Source of the DNA: CAYMJK01 sp043101635
GTDB lineage: Bacteria > Planctomycetota > Phycisphaerae > Phycisphaerales > UBA1924
Reading direction: 5' to 3'
Assembly (NCBI GenBank): GCA_043101635.1
Contig: JBICIE010000055.1
Span: 1 to 13,540 of the forward strand
DNA length: 13,540 bases
Part shown: one piece after another, positions 1 through 7,177 of the stretch
Layout: each line of letters begins with the position of its first letter
Numbering within the stretch: the stretch's first letter is position 1
The notes under the pieces: model-generated
Told to the model about the DNA's origin: nothing
Database searches by the model: none
What the model saw: the letters and a program-made list of their open reading frames with translations, nothing else
Program-made: the position numbers and the translations under genes

Positions 1-2
1 GG

Positions 3-32
3 GGGGCCGGGTCGGCCCCGCCTTTCCTTTTT
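3..32 (+). terminator. Possible rho-independent terminator at the left edge
   Basis: A perfect 7-bp stem (GGGGCCG at 3-9, CGGCCCC at 13-19) with a GGT loop is followed at 23-32 by the pyrimidine tract TTTCCTTTTT. The T-rich side lies on the plus strand, so it would end a plus-strand gene lying left of the window. It does not fit the minus-strand gene that stops at 161. It sits at the very end of the sequence, so its upstream context is unseen. Confidence 0.45.
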
Positions 33-96
33 GCTGGCGTTGCGACGCCTGCGCCCCGGTCACTCCCGAATGGACCATCATCCTGGATCCGAACCC

Positions 97-150
97 GCGC
101 ACTGCGACCCGTCCGGCTCGCTGGACGTCTTCTACTTCGTCGCAATGGTG
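97..150 (+). pseudogene. Decayed GC-type dockerin fragment
   Basis: In frame from base 1 the plus strand reads AHCDPSGSLDVFYFVAM, which parallels DCDGSGRLDVFDFLCFQN in the dockerin of the gene at 3612-4769; the run CTGGACGTCTTC is identical. The resemblance stops after about 17 residues. The second Cys, the FQN motif and any stop codon are missing, and the frame runs on antisense into the next gene. I read it as a relic of a dockerin gene's 3' end. It could also be a real dockerin tail corrupted by base errors at a contig end. Confidence 0.35.
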
Positions 151-160
151 CGTCGGCCAC

Positions 161-1762
161 TTACGAGCCGTGCGCGCCGACAAGATCAGCGAGACGGTGG
201 AGTTCGCGCCGGAGATCATCGATCTGGCGTTGCTGCCTTTCGATCATCTCTTCGTGGCGGTGGATCTGATCGTCCTTCTCAGCGCGGAGATCGCGGAGGG
301 CTTCGACGAGCAGGGCGGTGTGGGCGCGTTCGGAGATGTACTTCATGCCGTCCGGCCCTTTGCCGACCCAGTCGGGGAAGACTTCCTCGACCTCGCCTGC
401 GAGCAGGCCGAACTGCGGGCCTTCTGCGCCGAGGCCGCGCTCGATGGCGTCCTGGGTGTAGGCGAATTCGTAGCCGCGGAGTGTCAGCAGGCGGTCGAGC
501 GTGCCGGACATGGGCTGGATGTCCTGCTTGAGGCGCTCGTCACTGAACACGGCCCAGGATCCGCCGCCGGGCTTGCCCGCCTGGCCGTTGACACTCAGCA
601 GGAAAGTCGCGGCAGGGGAGGTCACGCCGATGCCGACGCGACCGTCGGAGGTGACGGTGATCCCGTCGCCGCCCGCGCCGATGTGCGTACGGCCGTCACG
701 GCTGACGGCGATCACGTCGCCGGCGGTCGGTGTGCCGATGATCAGGCCTTCGGCGCCGCCCTTCGGCCACATGCGGACGGTTCCCGCCCCGCCGCCAGTG
801 GTGGCGACGCCGATCGCGAGGCCGCGTGTTTCGTCGCCGATCGCGAAATCGCCCCAGCCGTTGCCGATGTCCCAGCGCCACTGGTTGGAGGTGGCGACGG
901 TCAGGTTGGCAGCGCGCGGCGTCGTGTTGATGGCGGCGCCGTTGCGAGCGGAGATGACGAACTGGCGCGCCGCCGTCGTCTCCATGGTGAGACCGTCGCT
1001 CCAGAGGAACGAGTTGTCGTGCAGGGCGCCGGCGTTCCTGCCGGCTGCCAGCGAGTATGCGCCGAGCGCCCGGTTCGCGTTTCCGCCCGGGATCGCGGCG
1101 TTCTGGCCGCTTGCGGTGTTCTGGTTGCCGCCCGCGACGACGGCAAGCTCGCCGGCGACATTCACCGAGCCGCCGGCCACGACACCAGCTTCGCCCGCGG
1201 TATTGCTCAGGCCGCCGCCGATGAACCCTCCGCCTTCGGCGGTGTGCTCGAAGCCCATGCCGCCACCGCCGACGATTGTTGCCGCGAACGCACCAGGGGT
1301 GATCGTGTTGCCCTGCCATCCTCCGATGATGTTTGGGGCAAAGTCGGACTCGGCATTCTCGATGCGCAAGGCGGGGAGCGCAAGGGCGTACGGGGCCGGC
1401 GAGATCGGCTGACGGGGACTGAGCGTGACATAGCCGGTCGTGGTGTCGCAATTGCCGACCGTCGTATCTGGGCGGACCTTGACCGCGAGCCAGTGCGCCT
1501 TGCCATCGGTCGCGCTGCCGAAGTCGAGTTCGACGGTGAACAGGCCGTCAACGACCGCCACGTTGTCGTGGCACACGCTTGCCCTGAGCAGACCCGCCAT
1601 CGGTGCGTCGAACAGGTCGAACGCCAGGTCATAGGCGCCGGACGCCGGCTGCCCATCGTCCTGCAGGACGCCCTGATAGGTGAAGGACGTCTCGAACCGT
1701 TGGGCCAGGGCGCCACAGGTGGCGAACGCGGTCACGAACGGGACCAGGCACATATTGCGCAT
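161..1762 (-). CDS. Secreted tail-fibre-like protein with S74 intramolecular chaperone domain (paralogue A)
   Basis: Predicted exported surface fibre of 533 aa. A signal peptide ends near ALA|QR (residue 20). It is followed by the FTYQG domain (from residue 27), Gly/Asn/Ala head repeats resembling YadA/Hep_Hag trimeric adhesins (about 146-250), a beta-rich stalk, and SDERLKQDIQ at 407. The latter starts a peptidase S74 domain, known from phage tailspikes as a trimerisation chaperone that cuts itself off. The Ser407/Lys412 pair has the S-x4-K spacing of the catalytic dyad. The last ~40 residues form a coiled coil with I/L/V every seven residues. I chose the ATG at 1762 because GGAGGAG lies 6 nt upstream and the signal peptide begins there. 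A GTG at 1825 would overlap the upstream stop but adds an unlikely N-terminus. It follows its paralogue by 59 nt, probably as one operon. The ligand is unknown. Confidence 0.88.
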   Translation of the reverse strand: MRNMCLVPFVTAFATCGALAQRFETSFTYQGVLQDDGQPASGAYDLAFDLFDAPMAGLLRASVCHDNVAVVDGLFTVELDFGSATDGKAHWLAVKVRPDTTVGNCDTTTGYVTLSPRQPISPAPYALALPALRIENAESDFAPNIIGGWQGNTITPGAFAATIVGGGGMGFEHTAEGGGFIGGGLSNTAGEAGVVAGGSVNVAGELAVVAGGNQNTASGQNAAIPGGNANRALGAYSLAAGRNAGALHDNSFLWSDGLTMETTAARQFVISARNGAAINTTPRAANLTVATSNQWRWDIGNGWGDFAIGDETRGLAIGVATTGGGAGTVRMWPKGGAEGLIIGTPTAGDVIAVSRDGRTHIGAGGDGITVTSDGRVGIGVTSPAATFLLSVNGQAGKPGGGSWAVFSDERLKQDIQPMSGTLDRLLTLRGYEFAYTQDAIERGLGAEGPQFGLLAGEVEEVFPDWVGKGPDGMKYISERAHTALLVEALRDLRAEKDDQIHRHEEMIERQQRQIDDLRRELHRLADLVGAHGS

Positions 1763-1821
1763 CACGCTCTCCTCCGTCACTCCCGGATTGCAGTCAGCGA
1801 TTCTGCGTGCCGCAGACGCCC

Positions 1822-3450
1822 TCACTTCTCCGACTTCACCCTCGAGTCTCCGCTGGCCCGTTCTGCTTCGAAGGCCTTCGCAAGCGCGTGAAGGTCGTTG
1901 CGAAGGTCATCGATCTGTCGCTGCTGGGTTTCGTGTTCGGACTGCCGGCGCCTCAGCTCACGCTGCTGGGATTCGATCTGCTCCTGCTGGCGCTGGATTT
2001 GTGCGTCCTTCTCGGCCCGGAGGTCGCGCAGGGCTTCGACGAGCAGGGCGGTGTGGGCGCGCTCGCTGATGTACTTCAGCCCGTCTGGGCCTTCGCCGAC
2101 CCATTCGGGGAAGACCTCTTCGACCTCGCCGGCGAGCAGGCCGAACTGCGGGCCTTCTGCGCCGAGGCCGCGCTCGATGGCGTCCTGGGTGTAGGCGAAT
2201 TCGTAGCCGCGGAGTGTCAGCAGGCGATCGAGCGTGCCGGACATCGGCTGGATGTCCTGCTTGAGTCGCTCATCGCTGAAGACGGCCCATGATCCACCGC
2301 CGGGCTTGCCGGCCTGGCCGTTGACGGAGAGCAGGAACGTCGCGGCGGGGGACGTCACGCCGATGCCCACGCGCCCATCTGAGGTGACGGTGATCCCGTC
2401 GCCCCCGGCGCCGATATGGGTCCGCCCGTCGCGGCTGACGGCGATCACATCGCCGGCGGTGGGCGTGCCGATGATGAGGCCCTCTGCGCCGCCCTTCGGC
2501 CACATCCGCGCGGTTCCCGCCCCGCCGCCGGTGGTGGCGACGCCGACGGCGAGGCCGACGGTCTCGTTGCCGATCGAGAAGTCGCCCCAGCCGTTGCCGA
2601 CATCCCATCGCCAGCGGTCGGAGCTGGCCACGGTCAGGTTCGCCGCCCGCGGCGTTGCGTTGATGGCGGCGCCGCCGCGGGACCAGACGAGGAACTGGTA
2701 GGGGCCGGTCGTGGGCGTGCTGTTGCCGTCGCTCCAGACGAATGTGTTGTCGTCCTGGGCTCGGGCGGAATGGCCGGCAGCGAAGGCGTACGCGCCGCTC
2801 GCCGTGTTGACAAAGCCTCCCGGCGCCGTTGCGAATCGACCTGCGGCATTGTTCTCGGCGCCTCCACCGACCGTGCTGTAGCGCCCCTCCGCCCGGTTGC
2901 TCCCTCCGCCTCCGATCGTGGCGCCCTCTTCTGCGGCGAGGTTGTTATACCCGCCGGATATCGTGGCGGCCCTTCCGGGCGGCGCGACCTCGTTGTCTTG
3001 CGCGCCGCCGATGACGTTCGGCAGGAATCCGATCATCTCGGTCCGCATGGCAGGGAGCGCAAGGGCGTATGGCGCAGGGCGCAGCGACTGACGTGGCGTG
3101 AGCGTGGTGTAGCCGCCAGTTGCAGCGCAGTTCCCGGCGGTGGTGTCGCGGCGCACCCGGATCTCGAGCCAGGCGGGCCGATCGCCGAGGACCTCGCCGA
3201 AGTTGATCTCCGCGGTGACCAGGCCGTCGGTGACCGAGACGTTGTCGTGGCAGTCTGTGCCGAGGGACGCTCCGCCCATCTGGGCATCAAACAGCTCGAA
3301 GGCGATGTCATAGGTCCCGGACACCGGCTGGCCGCCGCTGCGGAGCACACCCTGGTAGGTGAATGCCGGTTCGAGGGACTGGGCCGAGGCGACGCCGGCA
3401 GCGCTGGCGACGATGGTGGCGACGACGATCGGGATCGGGCGATTTCGCAT
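1822..3450 (-). CDS. Secreted tail-fibre-like protein with S74 intramolecular chaperone domain (paralogue B)
   Basis: Predicted exported fibre of 542 aa with the same layout as its downstream neighbour. A signal peptide ends ASA|QS (residue 23). FTYQGVL follows, then head repeats of the GGxxNxAxGxxAxxxGG type (about 141-232), a stalk shared with A, an S74 domain starting at Ser392 (SDERLK, dyad Ser392/Lys397), and a longer Q/R/E-rich coiled coil. The ATG at 3450 has AGGAGG 5 nt upstream; the GTG just before it is too close to that site. The stalk and chaperone are almost identical to A while signal peptide and head differ, so this is a duplication whose binding part has diverged. It is probably the first gene of a two-gene operon transcribed away from the dockerin gene at 3612. 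I could not identify its promoter with confidence. Confidence 0.88.
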   Translation of the reverse strand: MRNRPIPIVVATIVASAAGVASAQSLEPAFTYQGVLRSGGQPVSGTYDIAFELFDAQMGGASLGTDCHDNVSVTDGLVTAEINFGEVLGDRPAWLEIRVRRDTTAGNCAATGGYTTLTPRQSLRPAPYALALPAMRTEMIGFLPNVIGGAQDNEVAPPGRAATISGGYNNLAAEEGATIGGGGSNRAEGRYSTVGGGAENNAAGRFATAPGGFVNTASGAYAFAAGHSARAQDDNTFVWSDGNSTPTTGPYQFLVWSRGGAAINATPRAANLTVASSDRWRWDVGNGWGDFSIGNETVGLAVGVATTGGGAGTARMWPKGGAEGLIIGTPTAGDVIAVSRDGRTHIGAGGDGITVTSDGRVGIGVTSPAATFLLSVNGQAGKPGGGSWAVFSDERLKQDIQPMSGTLDRLLTLRGYEFAYTQDAIERGLGAEGPQFGLLAGEVEEVFPEWVGEGPDGLKYISERAHTALLVEALRDLRAEKDAQIQRQQEQIESQQRELRRRQSEHETQQRQIDDLRNDLHALAKAFEAERASGDSRVKSEK

Positions 3451-3533
3451 CACTTCCTCCTATGGCAGCGGCAACTGACGGGCCAGTGTACAGGAAATGC
3501 GGCGAAGGGCGCCCTCGGGGGCGGTGATTTCAC

Positions 3534-3563
3534 TTGACGGCGGGACAGGCGATCCGGGATACT
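3534..3563 (+). promoter_or_regulatory. Sigma70-like promoter of the beta-helix dockerin gene
   Basis: TTGACG at 3534-3539, an 18-bp spacer and GATACT at 3558-3563, ending 48 nt before the start codon. The -35 box matches the consensus at 5 of 6 and the -10 at 4 of 6. The three following dockerin genes have the same arrangement, which is the main support. Confidence 0.55.
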
Positions 3564-3611
3564 CGGGCGTCGGCTCCTGCGGCCGGCGGGCTGTCGCATG
3601 AGGAGCGGGCG

Positions 3612-4769
3612 ATGATGAGAGGGGCCGGTTGGCTCGGGATGGCGGTGTGTGCGGTGACCGCTGGGGCCAGCGCCCAATCGACGTGGCATGTCGATCCGGT
3701 GTGCGGCGACGACGCGTGGAGCGGCTTGAGCGATGTGTGCGCCGGGCCCGACGGGCCGAAGCGGACCATCGGGGCGGCGATCGCGGGCGCGTCCGATGGG
3801 GACACGGTGCTGCTGGGACCGGGGGTCTACAGCGGGGCCGGCAACATCAGGATCGAGCTCGGCAAGGAGTTGACGGTGCGGGGGCGCGAGGGCGCCGCGG
3901 CGACGATCCTGGACGGGCTGGGGGACGGGCCGGCGTTCGATGTCTTGTTCGCGTCGCCGGGCTTCGAAGGGCTGACGCTGCGGAACTTCTACGCCGGGTT
4001 CAGCGGGGGCGCGATCACGATGTACGGGTCGGACTCGGTGATACAGGGGTGTGTGTTCGAGCAGAACCGGACGGGGCAGGACGGTGGGGCGGTGTTCGCG
4101 TTCGATCTGTCACGCCCGCTCATCGTGAATTGTGTGTTCGTGGAGAACACGGCGGCGACGGCGGGCGGGGCGGTCGCGGCGTTCATCGGGGCGGCGGACG
4201 TGATCAACTGCACGTTCATCGACAACACCGCTGACAGCGACACGGCGCACAGTGTGTGGGGCTTCGTCGAGGTACACAACAGCATTCTGCGAGGCGGGAC
4301 GGACCACATCGTCACCGTCCTTGAGGTGACGTACAACAATGTCGAGGGTGGGCACTCTGGCGAGGGGAACATTGATGTCGACCCGCTGTTCGTGGATGCT
4401 GCCGCGGGTGACTACCGGCTGAGCGCGGACTCGCCGAGTATCGACGCGGGGAATTCACAGCGCGTGCTGAGCGGCGTGGTGACGGACTTTGCCGGCCTGG
4501 ATCGCTTCGTGGATGATCCGGCGACGCCGGATACGGGGCTGGGCGGTCCGGGCGGGCGCGCGGTGGTGGACATTGGGGCCCACGAGTTCCAGGTGGACGC
4601 CTGCTCCGCCGATTGCGACGGGTCCGGCGGGCTTGACTTGTTCGATTTCCTCTGCTTCCAGAATCTGTTCGCCGCGGGCGACCCCGATGCGGACTGCGAT
4701 GGCAGCGGCAGACTGGACGTCTTCGACTTCCTCTGCTTCCAGAACGCCTTCGCGGCCGGGTGCCGCTGA
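3612..4769 (+). CDS. Secreted right-handed beta-helix protein with C-terminal GC-type dockerin
   Basis: Predicted exported protein of 385 aa, function unknown. A signal peptide ends ASA|QS (residue 21). The body has the repeated N-C-x-F-x-N-T-A pattern of right-handed parallel beta-helix / polymorphic outer membrane-like proteins (IVNCVFVENTA, VINCTFIDNTA) and the family-typical DPLFVDAAAGDYRLSADSPS. Helix proteins of this fold often bind or cleave polysaccharide, but no catalytic residues are evident. Residues 329-385 are two dockerin-type calcium loops (DCDGSGGLDLFD and DCDGSGRLDVFD), each followed by FLCFQN, ending GCR where its neighbours end GCP. AGGAG at 3601-3605 fits the ATG at 3612, and the adjacent ATG at 3615 is possible. 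A TTG at 3534 is rejected because it lies inside the promoter and precedes the signal peptide. Confidence 0.88.
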   Translation: MMRGAGWLGMAVCAVTAGASAQSTWHVDPVCGDDAWSGLSDVCAGPDGPKRTIGAAIAGASDGDTVLLGPGVYSGAGNIRIELGKELTVRGREGAAATILDGLGDGPAFDVLFASPGFEGLTLRNFYAGFSGGAITMYGSDSVIQGCVFEQNRTGQDGGAVFAFDLSRPLIVNCVFVENTAATAGGAVAAFIGAADVINCTFIDNTADSDTAHSVWGFVEVHNSILRGGTDHIVTVLEVTYNNVEGGHSGEGNIDVDPLFVDAAAGDYRLSADSPSIDAGNSQRVLSGVVTDFAGLDRFVDDPATPDTGLGGPGGRAVVDIGAHEFQVDACSADCDGSGGLDLFDFLCFQNLFAAGDPDADCDGSGRLDVFDFLCFQNAFAAGCR

Positions 4770-4811
4770 TCGCGGGCCGGGGCCGCCGGCACGCAAACGC
4801 GACCAACCCAC

Positions 4812-4841
4812 TTGACGGCGCCCCTGCTTCTCTGGCACAAT
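4812..4841 (+). promoter_or_regulatory. Sigma70-like promoter of the beta-propeller dockerin gene
   Basis: TTGACG at 4812-4817, an 18-bp spacer and CACAAT at 4836-4841. The -10 context GGCACAATGC is also found upstream of the gene at 6291. The box lies 145 nt before the start codon, so the transcript would carry an unusually long GC-rich leader (about 4848-4986). The 50 nt between the previous stop and this site hold only a weak 5-bp hairpin (4776-4790). Confidence 0.5.
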
Positions 4842-4986
4842 GCGCTTCTCGGCGGCGCCGGTGTGTGCCGGCTCGCCAGTCGGGCAACGAACCACGCCCG
4901 AACAGCATTGCGCACTTTCCGCCGCCGCGGGGCGGGCGGTATCGCTGCGCAGGCGATTCGTGAACCGCAGCAAGGAGACACCGCAC

Positions 4987-6015
4987 ATGACTCGACTGAC
5001 GCAGATTGGGACGGTTGCCGTCTGCCTCGGCGCCGGCAGCGCCCTGGCCGACGACCTGCTCATCACCGACTACGGGGGCGCCATGGTGCGCCGCTTCGAC
5101 GCCGCCACCGGCGCCTACATCGAGGATGTGCTGGTCGATCCCGGCATGGTGAACGTGCACGGGTTCACGTTCGATCCCGCTGGCAACGGCTATGTCACCG
5201 ACGAGACCGGCAACATCTGGAAGTTCGATCCAGCGGGCGCGCCGCTGGGCTCGCTGACGGGCGTGATCGGCTCGCCCGCCCTGGACCGCATCGAGTATCG
5301 CGATGGGGAGCTGTGGGTGAGCAACTACGCCACCAGCGCCATCGAGCGCTGGGATCCCGACAGCGGCGACTATCTCGGCGACCTGGTGTTCGACCCCGAG
5401 ATCCTCACGCCCAACGGCTTCGCCTTCGGGCCGGATGACAACTTCTACATCGTCAGCGAGGGGACGAATTCGGTGCGCCGCTATGACGGCGTCAGCTTCG
5501 ACTTCATCGATGAATTCGTCGCGGCGGGCGCCGGCGGGCTCGACCAGCCCGTCAGCCTGTGCTGGGGTCCCGATGACAATCTGTACGTCACCAGCATCGG
5601 GACCAACGATGTCAAGCGGTATAACGGGGCAACCGGCGCCTACATCGACGATTTCGTCACCAGCGGCGCCGGCGGGCTCAGCTTCCCCGTCTCGGCCCAG
5701 TTCGGGCCGGGCGGCAGCCTGTTCGTGGGCGGGGTGCTCAACGACGCCCTCAAGGAGTACGACGGATCGACCGGCGCCTTCATCGGCGACTACACCGAAG
5801 CCGTGCTCAGCGGCATGACGCACTTCATGTTCATCCAGGGTGACGCCTGCTACGCCGATTGCGACGGCAGCGGCGAACTCGACTTCTTCGACTTCCTCTG
5901 CTTCCAGAACGCCTTTGCCGGCGGCGACGACTACGCCGACTGCGACGGCTCGGGCGCGCTGGACTTCTTCGACTTCCTGTGCTTCCAGAACGAGTTCGCC
6001 GCGGGCTGCCCGTAA
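4987..6015 (+). CDS. Secreted NHL/SMP-30-like beta-propeller with C-terminal GC-type dockerin
   Basis: Predicted exported protein of 342 aa. A signal peptide ends ALA|DD (residue 21). About 265 residues then repeat with a period near 44-46 residues around the pattern GPDDNLYVxSxxTNxVxRYDGxTGAxIxxFV. This fits a six-bladed propeller of the NHL / SMP-30 / Vgb-lyase-like type. Such propellers bind ligands, proteins or sugars, and I see no residues that prove an enzyme. Residues 286-342 carry two dockerin calcium loops with six Cys (ACYADC, FLCFQN, YADC, FLCFQN, GCP). The ATG at 4987 is set by AAGGAG at 4972-4977 and by the signal peptide; the frame is open upstream to 4840, but that part would be an odd charged N-terminus. 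It is a single-gene unit with its own promoter and terminator. Confidence 0.87.
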   Translation: MTRLTQIGTVAVCLGAGSALADDLLITDYGGAMVRRFDAATGAYIEDVLVDPGMVNVHGFTFDPAGNGYVTDETGNIWKFDPAGAPLGSLTGVIGSPALDRIEYRDGELWVSNYATSAIERWDPDSGDYLGDLVFDPEILTPNGFAFGPDDNFYIVSEGTNSVRRYDGVSFDFIDEFVAAGAGGLDQPVSLCWGPDDNLYVTSIGTNDVKRYNGATGAYIDDFVTSGAGGLSFPVSAQFGPGGSLFVGGVLNDALKEYDGSTGAFIGDYTEAVLSGMTHFMFIQGDACYADCDGSGELDFFDFLCFQNAFAGGDDYADCDGSGALDFFDFLCFQNEFAAGCP

Positions 6016-6085
6016 GGGATCCGAAGGACGAGACGCGAAAGCGCACCTGGAGCCAGGGCAGATCCAGAGAGGGCAGATCCAGGAG

Positions 6086-6112
6086 AGCCCCGGGCAGTTG
6101 CCCGGGGCTTTC
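6086..6112 (+). terminator. Terminator hairpin of the beta-propeller gene
   Basis: AGCCCCGGG (6086-6094) pairs perfectly with CCCGGGGCT (6101-6109), with a short loop and then TTT. It lies 70 nt after the stop. The same GAGCCCCGGGC stem follows the next gene, and both are preceded by a CAGAT(T)CC motif. Confidence 0.7.
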
Positions 6113-6208
6113 GCGGCCTCGCGGCGACGCGGCACGCGGATCATGCTCGCGGCGAGCAGCGGGGCGACCCCGACGGCGGCGAGGCGCCGGGCGGCGCGCG
6201 GGGCCGCC

Positions 6209-6237
6209 TTGACGCGCGAGGCGGTTTCGGGCACAAT
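6209..6237 (+). promoter_or_regulatory. Sigma70-like promoter of the small dockerin gene
   Basis: TTGACG at 6209-6214, a 17-bp spacer and CACAAT at 6232-6237, ending 53 nt before the ATG. Between the terminator at 6112 and this box is about 95 nt of very GC-rich DNA in which I see no gene or clear signal. Confidence 0.6.
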
Positions 6238-6290
6238 GCCGACTCGGGGCGCCAGCGAGGAGCCCGGTACCTGCAAAGAGGAGATGTATC

Positions 6291-7004
6291 ATGCGGACTT
6301 CGAACCGGATTGCGTGCGCAGCGATCGCTCTGGTGGTGGCCAGCGCGGCCTCGGCCGACGTGGTGATCTCGAACTTCTCCGCCGGCGTCGGGGTCGGGAC
6401 CGCCTTCGGCAGCGGCTCGACGACGATGTACAAGGCGTACGGGTTCCTGATGGGCGATACCGCCCACGAGCTGGACGCCGTCGTGCTGTCCATGAACTTC
6501 AGCAGCGCCACGGCTCCGCTGATCGAGGTGTCGATCTGGAGCGGCGCGACCTCGCCGGATGTGAAGTTGATCACGCTGGATAACCCGGCGCCGCTCAGTG
6601 GCCAGGGAGACTTCAGCTTCACACCGCCGTCGACCTTCACGCTGGAGGCTGGCGAGTCGTACTGGGTGTATGTCAGCCCGGTGACGACGGGCGCCGGCGA
6701 CAGCTACACCTGGGACGGCTCATCGCCCTCGACCGACCCCTTCGGCCCGGCGGCGACGACCATCGGGTACATCTTCAACGGCTCGCCGAGCACGTTCCGC
6801 AACCGGCTGGAGGTGCAGGGGACGCCCGCCGACGCCTGCTACGCCGACTGCGACGGCAGCGGCACGCTCGACTTCTTCGACTTTTTGTGCTTCCAGAACG
6901 CCTTTGCCCAGATGGACCCGTACGCCGACTGCGACGGCAGCGGCACGCTGGACTTCTTCGACTTCCTGTGCTTCCAGAACGAGTTCGCGGCGGGGTGCCC
7001 GTAG
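6291..7004 (+). CDS. Small secreted beta-sandwich protein (choice-of-anchor-R-like) with GC-type dockerin
   Basis: Predicted exported protein of 237 aa. A signal peptide ends ASA|DV (residue 22). The domain after it (VVISNFSAG..., VVLSMNFSSATAPLIEVSIWSG, FTLEAGESYWVYVSP) resembles the 'choice-of-anchor R' beta-sandwich found in exported proteins that differ only in their C-terminal anchor. That assignment rests on remembered family style and is moderate. Residues 181-237 are two dockerin-type loops, both DCDGSGTLDFFDFLCFQN, ending GCP with all six Cys. AGAGGAG (6278-6284) lies 6 nt before the ATG, so the start is firm. The protein is little more than one adhesion-sized domain plus the tag, so binding rather than catalysis is the likelier role (inference). 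Confidence 0.85.
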   Translation: MRTSNRIACAAIALVVASAASADVVISNFSAGVGVGTAFGSGSTTMYKAYGFLMGDTAHELDAVVLSMNFSSATAPLIEVSIWSGATSPDVKLITLDNPAPLSGQGDFSFTPPSTFTLEAGESYWVYVSPVTTGAGDSYTWDGSSPSTDPFGPAATTIGYIFNGSPSTFRNRLEVQGTPADACYADCDGSGTLDFFDFLCFQNAFAQMDPYADCDGSGTLDFFDFLCFQNEFAAGCP

Positions 7005-7055
7005 GCGCGCAAAGGCCCAGGAACGAAGGCGCACGCCGAACCATGGCAGATTCCG

Positions 7056-7085
7056 GAGAGCCCCGGGCGAGTGCCCGGGGCTCTC
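7056..7085 (+). terminator. Terminator hairpin of the small dockerin gene
   Basis: A perfect 13-bp inverted repeat, GAGAGCCCCGGGC (7056-7068) and its complement (7073-7085), closes a GAGT tetraloop. There is no T-run after it. It ends only 7 nt before the -35 box of the next gene, so termination and initiation are packed together. Confidence 0.65.
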
Positions 7086-7092
7086 GCATGGC

Positions 7093-7121
7093 TTGACAGC
7101 GACCCCGGGCGCCGTCATACT
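7093..7121 (+). promoter_or_regulatory. Sigma70-like promoter of the LamG-like dockerin gene
   Basis: TTGACA (perfect -35) at 7093-7098, a 17-bp spacer and CATACT at 7116-7121, ending 56 nt before the ATG. It is the best match of the four related promoters. The leader holds alternating GGCGCC/GCGCCG runs that could fold. Confidence 0.65.
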
Positions 7122-7177
7122 GGCGCCGGCGCCGGCGCCCGTCGGCGCCTGCGGCGCTGTAAAACGGGAGGAGACAC

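Noticed and set aside
31..531. 166-aa plus-strand open frame at the left edge
   Set aside because: Only the short dockerin-like stretch is meaningful. The rest is an Arg/Gly-rich antisense frame of the S74 gene.
1763..1825. GTG start at 1825 for the downstream S74 gene, overlapping the upstream stop
   Set aside because: It would place 21 unrelated residues before a normal signal peptide. GGAGGAG precedes the ATG at 1762.
170..1891. 573-aa plus-strand open frame opposite the S74 gene
   Set aside because: No signal or domain. It is antisense to a gene with clear motifs, and it is Ala/Asp/Gly-rich in the way high-GC shadow frames are.
2700..3050. Head repeats considered as a CRISPR or DNA tandem array
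   Set aside because: The periodicity is in the protein (GGxxNxA pattern) with variable DNA. There are no constant repeats with unique spacers.
2416..3537. 373-aa plus-strand open frame opposite the second S74 gene
   Set aside because: Shadow frame. No ribosome-binding site and no recognisable motif, and it covers the promoter area of the beta-helix gene.
4312..6276. 654-aa minus-strand open frame
   Set aside because: It spans parts of two real plus-strand genes and the intergenic DNA. The repeated LEAQEVEEVQ-like segments are just the antisense of the dockerin repeats.
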